NCBI GenBank assembly: GCA_905250075.1
Contig: CAJNOP010000036.1
Coordinates: 743,631-807,630 of the forward strand
Source: Rotaria sp. Silwood1
Lineage: Eukaryota > Rotifera > Eurotatoria > Philodinida > Philodinidae
Direction: 5' to 3'
Length of the DNA stretch: 64,000 bases
Below the pieces are notes generated by a model. That model saw only the letters and a list, made by a program, of their open reading frames with translations, was not told the origin of the DNA and ran no database searches. Below are positions 46,423-60,150 of this stretch, piece after piece. Position numbers and translations under genes: made by a program. How positions within the stretch are numbered: the stretch's first letter is position 1; every line of letters begins with the position of its first letter.

Positions 46423-49400
46423 TTATGAATAAAGATTAATTTTTTTTGTAATAGGTTTCCGACATATATGACAAGTTTTTAAGGGCTGTGCACAATTTGA
46501 ACAAGCTGTATGACCACATAAAAAAGCAACATTTCGTGATCTTTCCATACAAATAGAACATGATTGTCCATCTTCTAATTCTTGAACTTTTGTTTCAAGT
46601 TCACGTACAACTTTACTTATTATTTCTCCATCAGAATTATTTCCCATAGCTGTTGATGGCAATCGATGAGTATGACGAGTTACATTTGTTGATGAACTAG
46701 TCAACAATTGACCATCTAAAGAATCAAATTTTGATTAAAAATAAAAAAAATTTTCAAAGAATTATTTGAAAGATTATTATCTATAACATAATTGTGTTAA
46801 ATTAATCTTAGACAAAAGCAACTTTTCATTTATTTTTATTTCGAATCTATTCAAAGTGCTACTAAGCATGAAAGAGCATATTTGTTAGATAGCAGTAGCG
46901 TGTGTATGTGTGTGTGTGTACGTTTAGATAAGATAAGGTTAGTCCTAATAACTGTCGCACGAACCTATTTCATCGTAGTTCAATCAAAGATCTAATAGCT
47001 TTTCGTGACCTGAACCATCTGAAGAAGATCTGTTATCTATCTATTAAAAAAACATGAACTTGTCTGTAACAGACACTTTCAAGGTTCATCATATTAGAAG
47101 TTTATCTTTGCTTTTGAAACCATTTCGAATCTATGATATCCTAATCAAAAAAAAAGTCGATAAATTTTATATAAATCTTAAAACACATAATCTGAATAAC
47201 TTTTAATCTATAATGGAAAAGACAAATTTCTTATACTGCTGATATAAGTCTTACCATGTGCATATTTAGCATCAATATTAAGTTGACATAAAACACATCG
47301 TTTCATTTTGATACAACATTCTTTACAAGATATTTTATGTTTACATGGTTCAAATAGAATATCAGCGGGACATTCATCACATATAATACATGGTGATAAA
47401 GCTGATGTATTTGGCATAACTTGTTTTATAATTGTTGAACGATTAAGAAGAATAAAATATTCTTTTAATTTTTGATCACTAACATAATCAAGTGGTAATT
47501 TATTTTGACGATTTTTAACTAACAATGGTGCATCACATTTAATTAGAAAGGCAGCTAAAACAATATTTGGAATTTGACGATAATCAACCGGCATTTGTGG
47601 AATTAAATCAGATGCTAGTAATATTAAACATGAATCATCACTTTGTTGAGTTTTTGATAATATTAAATGAAGTGGTGTATCACCATCTTCATCTAAAACT
47701 TTTGTTGATGCACGATGATCACGTACTAATAGGATAACTATTGATGAATGTCCTTGTGCAACAGCTAAATGAAGTGGTGTTTGTTTACGACTATTACATA
47801 TTTCAACAGTTGCATGTCCACAACGAAGTAATAAACATGTTACTAATAAATGACCATTTAAACATGCTAAATATTACAAAACATAAGAAAATGATAAAAT
47901 AATTAAAAAAAAATATATTTACCAAGATGAAGAGATGAAAATCCATCATCCTTTTTTGAATCAACTAATTGACGACATAATTCAATTAAACGCCATGTAA
48001 CACTAGAAAAATATTAATGATTCTCTTTTTGTTTAATTAATTTATCAAAAAAAACAAAAAAATCGTACTATGCATTTCCTTTAAGTGCAGCATGATGAAG
48101 AACATTAAAACCTCGTTTATTTTTTAAATTAAAATTAATATTTGATACAGAAAGAAGAAGATCAATCAATTCTCGTCCATCAATACATTCATTATTTGAA
48201 CTAAAAGTGAGATGCACAAAAAAGAAATTTTAATTTAATATCAATTTATAGAATAAGTCAATTACCGATCAGGTGAATTTTCTTCTGATGGTATAAGACT
48301 TGTTTGATGACGTGTTTCTTCCAATTCTTTTATTAAATTTAATACACTCGGATGAGTTCCACATGATGCAAGTTCATCAAGGCCAGCAAAATGACCAAAT
48401 ACACGAGTATTAGCTATTTAAAAGAAATATCAAAATAAAAAAGTATTGAATAGAAATGCCAAAACAAAAAAAAACTAAATGAAATAATACCAATATCGTG
48501 TAATGCAGTATCTCCATAAATATCTTGTAAATTAACATCAATTGGTGGTTGTTGAAGTTCTAATAATCTTTTGGTACATTCTAATAATTGTTTATTAATC
48601 GCAATATGAAGTGATGAACAACCAGTTGAATTTGTTGAATTAATATCAGCTCCTTTTGATAATAAAAGTGATATACAATCAGGTTGATTACCAAAACAAG
48701 CATAATGAAGTGCTGTATCACCATCAGCATCACGTTGTTCTAAATTTGCTCCATGTGAAAGAAGAATTCTTACAATATCAATATGACCTTGATGTGCGGC
48801 TAACATTAATGCAGATTTATCACCTGATCGACTTTCCACCTAAATTTAAAAAAAAAAACTTTTTTTTTATAAAATCAAAGATCAAAAACAAATTATTATT
48901 ACAAGTTGAGGATTTTTATTTAAGGCATCTCTAACAGCTTGAATTTTTCCTTGTGCAGCATCTCTAACGATTGATGATGATGATAATGTATCATTATGTG
49001 CCAAAAGTGTATTATAAATAAGCATTTGTTTACATGATGATGAATTGGTTGTACCACCACCAATTGATGAACCACCTTGTAAACTCCAATCAATACTTGA
49101 AGCATATTCCATTTGTTGTTGTGCTTGATATGCTTGAAGTGTATTATGACTTGTTGAACTTAATAAACTTGATGATGATGTTGTTAATGGTGTACAACAT
49201 TGAGGATTAAAGGTAAATGATTGACCATTAACACTTACACGAATATCACCATCACCATAAACTTGTAAAACTTTTCCTTGTTTACCAAGTGCACCAATCA
49301 TATCATGTGACCATTCACCATGTCCTTTTTGTGCTTGTTTTAAACGTTGTTCATCACCACAAATAATAACTTGATCACCAACACTAAATGAATGAATTTT

Positions 49401-50618
49401 ACATAATGCACCTGGATGAAATGTCCAACGATTTTGTTGTGCTATTGATGATGATGAATCTTGATTATTATCACCAGGTATATGAAATTGTACTCGTACA
49501 TCACCTCTTTCTGTAACACGATGAACATGTCCTTCTTTACCTAATACATCAGCCATACGTATATTCCATCCACCATGACCTTCTTGTAATTGTTTAACAA
49601 GATCAATATCAGACATAACACGAACTTTATCACCAACTGAATATAGAGAAATTTCAAGTGGAGGTACAAGACGTTCAATATGTTCACCAAGTACAGGTAA
49701 ATGTGTTTTATAATATTGTCCATTTTTTGCTTCATGTACATATTTAAGATCAACTTTTCCTTTATGTCCAACACGATAAACATTAGCAACATGTGGATTA
49801 TGTAACCATGAAACAGCAGCAACACTACGTCCAGATTCATTTTCCCAACCTTTTATTTCTTGAACTTTTCCTTGTCCACCAGGACCACCATCTTGATCTC
49901 CCCAATCCCAATCAGCACCACGTACAACAACAGCACCTTTAAAAATTCCTTTAGCAATAAGACGTGCATCAAGACTTTGACTTCGAGGTGGAACTTTCAC
50001 GCCCTTCAATTAATAAAAAAAAAAAAAATAAGACAAATAATAAATATATCGTTGATGTTTACTTGAGTGTTGGTAGCTGTTTCAAAACGAAGAAATGGAT
50101 GGGTGAGATCATGTTTATCTAGAGCCATATAACAATGTGTACAAAGATCAAAATCAAAACATCGAGCACATTTCCATCTCATTCCAATTATTCCATGTTT
50201 TCGACATGCATCACAAATTACATTTGGATGACGAACACCAATTGGTGCATTATCATAAACACGTAAGTCATATGCTGATTGATATCCAACACGATAACTT
50301 AACAAAAATATATATATATATATGATTTATTTTCTTTTTTGTCAAAACATCGATAAAATAAAAAATAAATTTACTTTGTTCGAGATCCTGAATCCCATTG
50401 AACAACAACAGTTTTATCGGGAGATGTATTGCTACCTGGTTTACCTAATTCAACAACAGTACCAACATGACCTTCTCCATCATCTTGCTGTGCCCATTTC
50501 CAATCCGGACCACGAACCTATTTATAATAATTATTTATTTATTAGAATAATAATATATGATAAACTAAAGAAGAAAAACAAGATAAATTTTTACCACTCT
50601 TAAACCAATCTCAAGCAT
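46423..50618 (-). CDS. mib2: Mind bomb 2-like E3 ubiquitin ligase
   Basis: Exons 50595..50618, 50375..50517, 50063..50297, 48903..50003, 48491..48839, 48266..48413, 48069..48200, 47923..48002, 47255..47866, 46423..46715; all GT-AG, 3117 nt, 1038 aa. Domain order: MIB/HERC2 (about 8-70, [19 protein letters not shown]), ZZ zinc finger (about 80-130, [16 protein letters not shown]), second MIB/HERC2 (about 145-220), MIB repeats (about 225-400), ankyrin repeats (about 500-850, e.g. [20 protein letters not shown]), then two RING fingers at about 897-935 ([16 protein letters not shown]) and 994-1033 ([17 protein letters not shown]). Two rather than three RINGs favours MIB2 over MIB1. In animals mind bomb ligases ubiquitinate Delta/Jagged and so license Notch signalling in the sending cell. 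All RING Cys/His ligands are present; the gene looks functional. Polar Ser-rich linker at about 410-470. Confidence 0.93.
46899..46922. repeat. GT microsatellite in the last mind bomb intron
   Basis: About ten GT units with two interruptions, inside the 539-nt last intron, the longest of that gene. Confidence 0.8.
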
Positions 50619-51927
50619 GGTGATGGAGGAGATATCATGTTTGTAAAGCTATAGCTCTGTTGTCCGATTAAGTATTTGTTCATTGTCTGCTCCCACTCGT
50701 TCGTTCGTTCAATCAACTGATTATTTTATATATATGGATTAAAACAAGTATTCCATATCCACCAATAGTACATTTTATATCGATAGATGTCGTTGGTTCA
50801 TAGACCGATTGTGATCATGATAATTATAAAGACTCTTCCATTCATTTAACACATGATGTCTACTTTTTTTTTATTGTCCTTCTTCTTTTTGTTTTTTTTT
50901 TAAATAATCAATAATTATTAATGTTATCTGTCATATGTTTCTTTAATATTTCTAGACATCTTGATATTGGAGAAATCTTATAATCTTTATACAAATAATC
51001 AATTATAAACTTTTATTTTGTTTTTAGAGAAGACGTATCAATATCAATCTAGCATCATATGTTGAAAATTTCTAAAGTATTTGTATTTTCTAAACTTCAA
51101 ATAGACAACAGAGTCCAATGATAATTCACAAAATTGATAGATTATGTTTTTCCGTAGATAATAACGACATTTACACAACTAAATTTCATGTTAAATGGAT
51201 AAAATCAGTTTCATATATCATAAGAAATAAGACAACTAGAAGAAATTGATATTTGTAGCTATGCTGAAGTTACATCACAAAATTTTTTCTTGAAACACTT
51301 ATAATTTTTCATATAATGTCTAGCACAAAGAAAATTTTCTTTAAAAAGGTACATTATTCATCGAAAAGAAGTGAAAGATTCTATTAATAGTAAAGGTGAA
51401 CTTTACGAGGAATCTATAAGAAAATCTGATTATAGACGACTAATAGATTACGATTATTTTAAAAATGGCTTCATACTGTATTTCATTCTTGGATAGATAA
51501 GGCTTATACGATTGTGAACATCAGACAACTTTTCTGTAAATTGATCAGCAAAAGTGATAATTTTCAATATAGAGTGTGGGGTGTGGGTGTGCATTAAACA
51601 AGCAGAACAAGCCCACACCCACACCCTAATAAGTGTTATCATCTTTTTAATAATGCATCTTTCATTTCAGAAATTTGATTGTGTAGTTTTTATTTGATAC
51701 AAAAAAAATTATAAATAAAAATTTCATAAAAAAGAATATTATCAAGAAAACTTAGTAACATTCTGATTTATCCCAAAACTTAGCATTTTCGATCAATTAT
51801 GTATCTCGACCTTCTCCTTCTTGTCTTATATTATAGTCATCGATTATTGTTCGAAAAGTTTTTATTTATCTATTCTTTCAAACAACACGTTAAAGAAAAT
51901 GTTTATGAATTCCATTTCCATAAGTAA
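50619..51927. other. Intergenic, upstream of mind bomb gene
   Basis: Holds the mind bomb 5' flank and, at 51572..51627, a palindromic telomere-like patch. No other gene recognised. Confidence 0.5.
51572..51627. repeat. Palindromic G-rich/C-rich telomere-like patch
   Basis: GTGTGGGGTGTGGGTGTG on the left and CCCACACCCACACCC on the right, separated by 16 nt: an inverted pair of TGTGGG-like arrays. Confidence 0.75.
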
Positions 51928-52983
51928 CTACCAACGATCATCAATAAATGCTGTTAAATGAAGTACAAAATTAATACTTTGATTTTCTTTTAATCGTAAT
52001 AATGAAGGAATAATTAGAATTGCAACATATATGTGATAAATCCGTTGGATAAAGAACAAAACGAAATTGATCGTTTTTATTTTTAATAACAAGATCAAGT
52101 TGTGAACCAGATAGATTAACACGAACACATTGAATATCTAAAATAGTAATAATCAAAATTCAATAAAAATCAAAATATGATTTATTATATTTTACCATCA
52201 TCATCTTTATTACTAAGTTTTCTTTTGACCAAATTTTTATTAAATTCTATTTTGTTAATGCAATATGTTGTCGAATAATTTCTTTTGGATCATGACAACA
52301 AATAAAAACACTTTTATCTTGTACAACATAAGTCAAAGAAATAAGATGATTTGATTGAGTACCATGAATTTTTTTAATCATAGTATTTATATCTAAATCT
52401 GTATCAAATAATGCACGAGTCATGCAACTTAAAACAAGAAAACAATCACGGATTGAACACCAAGCAATACTTGATAGAAAACCCATCTTTTATAGTCAAT
52501 CGTGATACATTTTCACTCTAAATTTATTAAATTATTAAAAAAAAAACAATAAAAATAAAAAACTAATTACTTACTAAAGTACCATTAACATTGTATAAGA
52601 TAAGTTCATCTTTATCATATATAAGAATTTCATCTTGTTTTGAAGGACATCTTTTAAGATCATAAATTGAACCTGTTGTATTTTTGTTCTAAATCAAATA
52701 GATAATAATCGATTAGACTGAAAAGGATCAAATCAAACTTGAATAGATGTTGGTAAATATGTTTATAAATGACTAAGAGAAAGATCAAATAATCTATTTT
52801 ACCTGTATATGTTGAACATGTAAATGAATATCGTCTGCTATTGAATTTTATCGAATTGTATCTCTGTTATACAAGGTTCATTTTCAATTCGCCGATGGAC
52901 CTAAAAAACCACGTGTTATTTAAGATTTTATCAGTTGCTTTATACTTACAACGAAGAGTAAAAACTTTTAATTGATGTGACAT
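51928..52983 (-). pseudogene. WD40-like (beta-propeller) gene, decayed
   Basis: Exon-like pieces on the minus strand are, in order: MSHQLKVFTLRC; IENEPCITEIQFDKIQ; IADDIHLHVQHIQ; NTTGSIYDLKRCPSKQDEIL; GFLSSIAWCSIRDCFLVLS; DDIQCVRVNLSGSQLDLVIK; and LRLKENQSINFVLHLTAFID. This order matches a propeller family I know from bdelloid genomes, which often carries an N-terminal B-box or RING region not present here. Splice sites near 52680, 52610 and 52150 are still usable. Frames do not join between pieces 2-3, 4-5 and 6-7, and a stop follows the fifth piece, so at least four lesions are present. Probably dead. Confidence 0.6.
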
Positions 52984-55900
52984 TGTTGTTTTGGTAAGAT
53001 ACAACTTTCTATTTCATTCACAAGTTATAGTACTATTAAATTTATGTTCAATAGTACATGTAATTGAAAAATTTCGACGTAAACCATCGTCGCAGAGAAA
53101 CAACAACGCCAATAGATAGGAATTCGATGTCTTTTTTAACCCAGTCTGTGCCTACTGACCAGGTGTGGCTCCATAGATGTGCGCAACATGATGTGAGACA
53201 CTCATCTGAAATGCAATATTATCAAATGATCACACATTATTTTCCAGGTGGATTATTTCTATTTTGAGTATGAAATTTTTATTCGAATTTCTCAATCATT
53301 TCCACTATGATTTATCATCAATCACAAAAACATAAACAACATTATAAATCAATAAATCATAATGAAAATTCATCAATTGTTAAATATAATTATCTTATTA
53401 CAGTTGATATTTCAAAAGTTCATGATGATTATAAAGAAGAATTTTTATTTAATACAAAAATATATTTTCATACTAATATTCTTCTTTATATCAATTATTA
53501 ATCATTGGAAAGAGTGATCCACAAGTTTACAAGAGATGATAAACGAATTAATTGTGCTAAAATAAATGAAATTTATATATTCGGAGAAAAAAATTATTCC
53601 AAATCTATACAAGATCATTTTTCTTTTGCAATAATACATTGATTATTACTTTAGTAAAACAAATTTATTATCTTATTTAAAGATCAAATATTTCAAAAAA
53701 AGCAACAGAATAATATTTATCTAGAAAGAAGTCAATATCATTATGTGTGAAGAGTTCTTATCTGTTAGTAAATTGATTTATATTGCTAGAAATCACTGTA
53801 AATCAGTTTATTTCCTCTTAATTTGACTAACATATTTATTTATCACTATGAATGAGAAGAAACTGTCACTAAAAAAAGACCATTTCTAAACTGAATTCGG
53901 TGGTGAAGTAGCCTTATTCTTACCAAATAACCTAGAATAAATTTGAACAATCAATAATTTTGTTTTCCTCACCTGATCTTTTTCACATCTTTTATCTAGA
54001 CACTCATCAAATGAAACTTTTCCTCAAATCAAATCATTGATAAGGGAGCACAAAATTTTCTTAATGTTACATGACAAAGTCAAGTTATAGTATATCTTGT
54101 TTTTTTTTTCAGTTTATCACTTTTCCGTTTTTCATGCAAACACCTATTACTCTGTGCTTCAGAAAAGAACAAATAAATGTCAATAATGAAAGAATATTCT
54201 TTACCAGGCTTCCTTGAAGGAAATCTAAAATTCTCTTCGTCATGTTTGTTTTTTAAATAAATAAAAGCTTTCCAGAGATTATCCACATAAAAGTTCACTA
54301 AAATAGATCTGTTAATTATAAAGGTTTTTACTTTGATAAAAAAAATTGACTAAGAGTTGTTTTAGGTTCAACCTTAATTCAATAAAAAAGATTTTTTTAT
54401 AAAAACAATTGTTCACTTAGATAATAATCCATGTGATTGTCAATTATGATATTTGTCAAGATAAAATTCTTAATTGATATTTGATGGGAAAAAAATTTGT
54501 TTATTTATTATTGAAAATTTTTCTACTAAAGAATATTCATCATTGAAATTTATATTAAAATAAATAAAAATATTTGAATAATTAATATAAAATTTTACTA
54601 AAAAGATAAAAAAAAAAGATTACATTCTTCTAATTGATCAATAAATTAATATGAATTATTTTTATTTAAATAATCAATTAGAAAATGAACTCAAATTAAT
54701 TAATATTAATAAATTTTAACATTTTGTAAAATCAATAATTGAAAGTCATATTTACACTAAAACAAGTATCAAATCGAAAATTTACAAATGATGCAAATGA
54801 TTCCATTGTTGACTAAGAGAAAAATATTTTATAATAAATATAACAGTATCAACATGCAAAATCGAGCTTTATCCCAATGTCAAACAAGTATGGCTAATCG
54901 AATAGAAATATACCAGCAACGTTTGTGTTTTTTTTTATAGTCTATATTGCTAATAAATTAATTAATCAATTTTTAATTTTTTTTATAGCGCTACTTCACG
55001 ATTCGCAAACTCCAATTTATGCAACTTTTGGTTCACAAACATCTTAGTATGAAAATATGGTTCGAATAGATCTGATTTCAATGAAAAAAAATTCTAATCT
55101 CTCTTTCGACACCTTTTCATGATGATTCAATGACTCCAGCTCCTCATGATGGTGCATTAGTTTCATACTTATCAAATTTTGTAAAAAGAATAGTTTCTTT
55201 TCTTTATTTACAATTTTTGAACACTAACTTGTGAGTGTGGTATATAGATTGAGTGAAGAAAAATATTATTTTCATATTCAATAGAAATGATGTTTTGCCA
55301 GGTTGATATATAAAGCAAGATAAATCTTATCTTAATGATTGAATAGAGTTTGATAATGTCTACTTCAAACAAGGTTACTATTTGCGGAAATCAAATGTTC
55401 TATTGAACGCATTTTTCTACAATTATTTTCTCTAAATATTCTTACTTCTAGCCGGTAATTTATACATATGTTTTTTTTTGTTGTGACTCTCATGTATAAG
55501 TACAAATTTATTTTTCTTCTCTCTTTTCTCCATTCTAAATCATTTTATTTGAAGCACAATAATTACATTTTAAAAACAAACACAAGAATTTTTTTCTAAG
55601 TTGTTATTGAAGAAAATGTTGAGTAACAACCACAAAGGATTACTTCTCTGGCTAGTAAAGACAAAAAAACAAATAACTATGTTTATGAGTTATACTTTTA
55701 ATGAAGAACGGTAACGATTGATTATTGTGGATGGCTCATAAGAATTTCATAAATTTCTCAAAGTTATTTGAAGAGATAATCTATTACTCGATCGAGAAAT
55801 CATTTCCTCTGAAAAATTTTGCTTTACATCTTTTCGATAATGTGATATAAAAGAGCATATAAAATCTACCTATAAATCCAAAATTTTAGCCTTGCTTTAA

Positions 55901-56043
55901 TGTCTATTGACTAAATATGAAGGACATATTGAACATGACACAAGATCCTTAAAAATCTTTCCTCGCGTTCAAAATTTTCAGCAACAATGTCGATCTAACA
56001 TCTATTAAAAATACTTCTTAGTTTAATTACTTACTCAACAGAC
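52984..56043. other. Gene-poor stretch
   Basis: Short frames at 53064..53267 (plus) and 53307..53501 (plus) and a Lys-rich minus frame at 54080..54298 have no recognisable content. Sequence is very AT-rich around 54.4-54.8 kb. No repeat or RNA gene recognised. Confidence 0.45.
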
Positions 56044-56095
56044 GGTGGGTGTGGATCGGAGTGTAGGTGTATGTCTTATCCCACACCCACACTAA
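56044..56095. repeat. Palindromic telomere-like patch
   Basis: GGTGGGTGTGGATCGGAGTG on the left, CCCACACCCACAC on the right, directly beside the 3' end of the Vasa-like pseudogene. Confidence 0.65.
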
Positions 56096-56104
56096 CAGTA
56101 TTAC

Positions 56105-57704
56105 ATTACTATTCGTCGACCTATGGTCATCATGATAAAATCCAATAGTACCCACATCACCATATTTTTTAAGAAATTCTGATGTTGCTTGGCCATCCTA
56201 TTGAAAGAAACCAATTGAAAATTTATGTTGAATTTAGAAAACAAAATATACTTGGCATAATTTTAGTATCAGTTCAAGAGAAATTTTTCTATCAGACTCT
56301 CGACCTGGATCAAAAAATCATATGGATTTCTCCAATTAACCAGTATGACCTATGTAAAAAAAAAGGAATTTTCAAAACTATTTCTCCTTTTTCTTGTTTT
56401 TCTTATAATTCATTCTACTTGTTCGACCAATACGACGAATATAAAAATCACTTGTATCCGGCAAATCATAATGAACAATAAAATCAGTAAGACCATTTGT
56501 AAATTGTTCTACAGTTTCCTTTCGTTGTTAGTGTGTTTGATTTTCATGGAATGTTATACTCATGAAAAGTTTTTGTAAAAGTAATGCACCAATAGTATCA
56601 ACTGATCGCTGTGTTTCAATAAAATCAAACAACGTTCAGATCTTGTTTCTTTGTAAATGGTACTTCTTTTATTGTATGAGCTACATCGACATTTGCACTC
56701 TCATAGAAAAAAATATAATCTTCACGAAGGACATGTTTTGCTAATTGCTGTAATTGGTTAGAAAATGTTACGAAAAATATTCATGGAACAAGTTCTTCTT
56801 GTGATGATAAACCAAGACTTTCTAATTTTCTTATATCAAGTTTCAATTCTGTATCTAATATTCTTTAGAAAAACAAAAAAACCGTAATCAAAATTAGGTT
56901 CAACACCATCAGTGTTGTTTTTACATACCGGTTAGTTTCATCTATAACGAGAAATTTCACTTGTTTTTAGTGAAACTGAAATAAGGAATCCTGTAAAACT
57001 TTGAATACAATCCACTGAATTATAATTTTACTTGAACTTTTCCTACCATATCTTGAAGACGATCCGATACAATAAACATGTCATGACCATCAGCAGCAAT
57101 ACGATCTAGGTGCAAATAATAATCACCCGGACATTTTACGAGAATACATATTCTCGCTGTACTTTTATGAAGTAGCTTACACGGTACCACAGCAGTTCGA
57201 TATGTGATTTTTCTTGCTTCATCTTCTGTTTGTAAAACATGTTGGTATGTAGGTGATATCATAAGGAAAAGTGGTGATGACGGATGTTCTCTATTAGATA
57301 ATACATCGGCATGACATTCAAGTAAAGGATGAGTAGCCGTTAAAAAACAAAACTTACTGATCTATCACATCCAATTTGAGCACAAAACCAATAATCACCT
57401 CGTTATTGAAATCTTCAAAGTGAGCAAGACGAGTATTTGATACACTTTGTGTGTCAACACTAGCTTCTTCGTTTAACTCAATTGGTTTGACTTTGTCTAA
57501 TGAAATATAAAAAAAAGTCATTGTTGAACTAAACATTAAAAATAAAATAAAGAATACTATATTACCTAATGGTAGATAACAAATTTATATTCTAGGGATA
57601 TTTCCAAAGTCTTCATCCTTTCTTATTGCTTTAATAAATATATCATCTGTATTTGCCAATAAAGGTGGTGGAAGATAATGTTTAATTGGATGATCATCAG
57701 CTAT
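56105..57704 (-). pseudogene. Vasa/DDX3-like DEAD-box RNA helicase, decayed
   Basis: Reading the minus strand, family landmarks follow in the right order in several frames: HYLPPPLLANTDDIF (near 57660), RLAHFEDFNNEVI (Q-motif region, 57420), VLQTEDEARKITYRTAVVPC (57200, motif Ia area), VSDRLQDMVGKVQV (57040, from TPGRLxDM), FSNQLQQLAKHVLREDYIFF (56720), QRSVDTIGALLLQKLFM (56590), EQFTNGLTDFIVHYDLPD (56480), FYIRRIGRTSRM (motif VI, 56430), FDPGRESDRKISLELI and GQATSEFLKKYGD (56200). Motifs I (GKT) and II (DEAD) are not readable. Motif V is lost by a clean deletion that joins FTNGLTDFIV to HYDLPD. Stops and frameshifts separate most pieces. Intact relatives unwind RNA and act in translation and the germ line; this copy is dead. 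Confidence 0.7.
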
Positions 57705-57949
57705 AGAAAAAATGACTTCGATTATTTTTCTATCTTAATTCTTATATATATTTCCGTTAATTGAAAATATCATCAGAAACCTATATGAATGATCGAATTT
57801 TTTTTTCAAAAACTAAATATATGCTTACTCGGTTGTTATTTTTTTTGACATCAGAATTATAGAAACTATCGCCATACTATCTGAAAGACTAAACAAATAA
57901 CACATACTATATATATGTAACTTGAATATATTTACTTTTGCTATCATTT

Positions 57950-58575
57950 TCAAGACGAATACCATGATTATCTAGCAGCTAAATAAAAACTATGGTTCTT
58001 CCTACTTATATAAAATTATCTTACCACGAACACCGGATATGAATTGTCTTCTGAATGAAGCTCAATGATTTGTATTGAACAAATTGTTTTTCAATGTAGA
58101 AATATGGATGATGATTTATGAAACGTTGTACTCGTACGAGACTCGTCAGACACCGATGATTTGCAATTATTTGACGACGACACCAAATGAGCACTGTGTT
58201 GGTTATTTTTACCTCGTGTATCTTGAAGACAAATACAAGCAAATTTTTCATATTTATTTAGTTTTATCTTATGATGAGCAGCTGAACTGATTCGCTTTCT
58301 CGATACGATTGGACTACCTCCAATAGACATTGCATTGTTCTATGTAGATCATAACGATTTTTTTTGTTTTCCTCGAGGCATTCTATAACTTTGTTGTTTT
58401 AATTTGTACATAGTTTCTGTTGTTTGACAACAACAATTCAATACTACGATTCTCAACATCTGAACTCAAAGTAACATAATGTTCATTATCAATTCCATCA
58501 GGTTCATCGTGTAGCTCAGAAAATTCTTGACGCATTTGGTCAGTCTTTCTACTAGTGTTATGTTCTTTAAAATAG
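57950..58575 (-). pseudogene. Unidentified coding-like fragments
   Basis: Two hydrophilic pieces on the minus strand look like protein but match nothing I know: one at about 58380..58575 (RKTDQMRQEFSELHDEPDGI and on to NRSIELLLSNNR), one at 58091..58330 (GSPIVSRKRISSAAHHKIKL). Both end at stops or lose frame. They lie upstream of the Vasa-like pseudogene and might be its N-terminal region or a separate gene. Confidence 0.3.
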
Positions 58576-59919
58576 AGGAAAATAATTTCATTAAATATGC
58601 CATATTTTTTTAAACTATTGATAAATTTTCAAATATGCTAGCATCTAAACTACACACTTGACAAACGATTATCCTCACTCTATCAAAACACATAACTATT
58701 ATTGTATTGCCTCCGGAAAAATAGAAAATTTTATTTGGTCCATATAAGCAGTAAAATTATACTAATAGAAACTCCAATCGATGGCGATTTTGCAACTGAA
58801 GTGTGCATTAACATTATCATTACTGTGTTCCTAATGATTGATATGACAGAAAGAAATTTGAAAACGCTTGTGTGTCATTACTAACAGTATCGACATGAAT
58901 AGGGATGCGAGTTTGCTCTTGGATGCATGCCTCACTGACACTTGCACAGCACTGAGGTTCGAACAAGCTCTTAGAAAATCGATTTTGTTACCATTTATAC
59001 AATAAGGAAGAAAACTATGCATTAAAGAGATATTAATGGTATTGATGAGTGTTTCTCGAAAAGAGTTAATTACGACTGTTGTGAACAAGTGATACGAATA
59101 ATTCGACTCATGCTATCGAATACGTATCATATGCTTTTTCTGTCAGAGTCAAGTCAAAGGAATCTAAATAATTTTATGGGGACTCACTCAGACCTACAGA
59201 GATATCTGTTAATGTTTGATGATCTTAGTGAAAGTAGACTTAAGGAGAAACAAAATTTTTGATTTATTATGCTGTTGTTTGTAGGCATTTGAGTCACTCA
59301 ACTGTAGCAAAACTAATTTCGTACGACTCTTGCTTATAAGAAAAGTCATACAATCAAATTAGATTTCAATCCTTGCTTCAAATGTTTGCCAGCAAACAGA
59401 TATACGGAAAAGTATAAGTAGTAAAGAATATTCGAAACATACTTTATTCGAATTCAATCAATAATAATTCGTAGGATTTATGTGTAAAACGAGAATTCAT
59501 ATGTGAGCAATAACTGCTCTTTCAGTTCTAATAATGTTTATATAATATTCTACATGTATGCGATTGATAACGAGTTATTTTCTAGCAAGTTAGAACATAT
59601 ATAAGTAATCTTAGGTCAAAATAATAAATCAACTAGTAAAATTTATTTTTCAAAAAGACTTTGGAGAAAAATTCGAATGAAATCATCGTACCATTAATAC
59701 ATGATCTCTTTAGTCAAAGATTACTAATACTATATGATTTTCTAATGTTGATGAATAAAAACACAGTAGTTCTCTATAGTGAGTTTTTAGTCAAGTCTCC
59801 TGAAAAAGTTTCGTGTTTCTGTAGCAAAACTAATTTACCAATGTATATGTCATAACTACACTTACCAAAAAATAAATGGATGCAACTGATGTTTACTAAA
59901 TGTGCAGAATCAATCGGAT
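58576..59919. other. Gene-free stretch
   Basis: Nothing recognised on either strand. Confidence 0.45.
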
Positions 59920-60150
59920 TTGAATCTTCTGTTAACTTCGTTTGATTTCATTTCTTTTCCTGAACGATCTATATTGATTTCATCAAATTCATTTTCTTCA
60001 CAAATCTTCTTTAACTCATCAGTTAATTGAGATAATATATTTTTCATTTTCACTATAATGTTGCATATTCTGTTCAATCAATATTTATCTACATTCTTCT
60101 GCTGCTTTCTTTAATTTTCTGAATCGATTCTTACTCCAATAAGTTCACTT
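59920..60150 (-). pseudogene. Coiled-coil protein fragment, decayed
   Basis: The minus strand reads KNRFRKLKKAAEECR, stop, ILIEQNMQHYSENEKYII, one-base shift, SQLTDELKKICEENEFDEIN, DRSGKEMKSNE. Heptad-like hydrophobic spacing and high Glu/Lys content point to a coiled coil. One in-frame TAA and one frameshift break it. The parent family is not recognised. Confidence 0.4.

Noticed and set aside
48656..50603. Several plus-strand frames of 60-100 codons
   Set aside because: They are antisense to clear mind bomb exons and have no domain content.
51454..51642. 62-codon minus frame near the 51.6 kb patch
   Set aside because: Part of it is translated telomere-like repeat; the remainder is too short to assign, though it might be another LRR scrap.
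58831..59088. 85-codon minus frame
   Set aside because: No recognisable family, no splice sites giving an extension.
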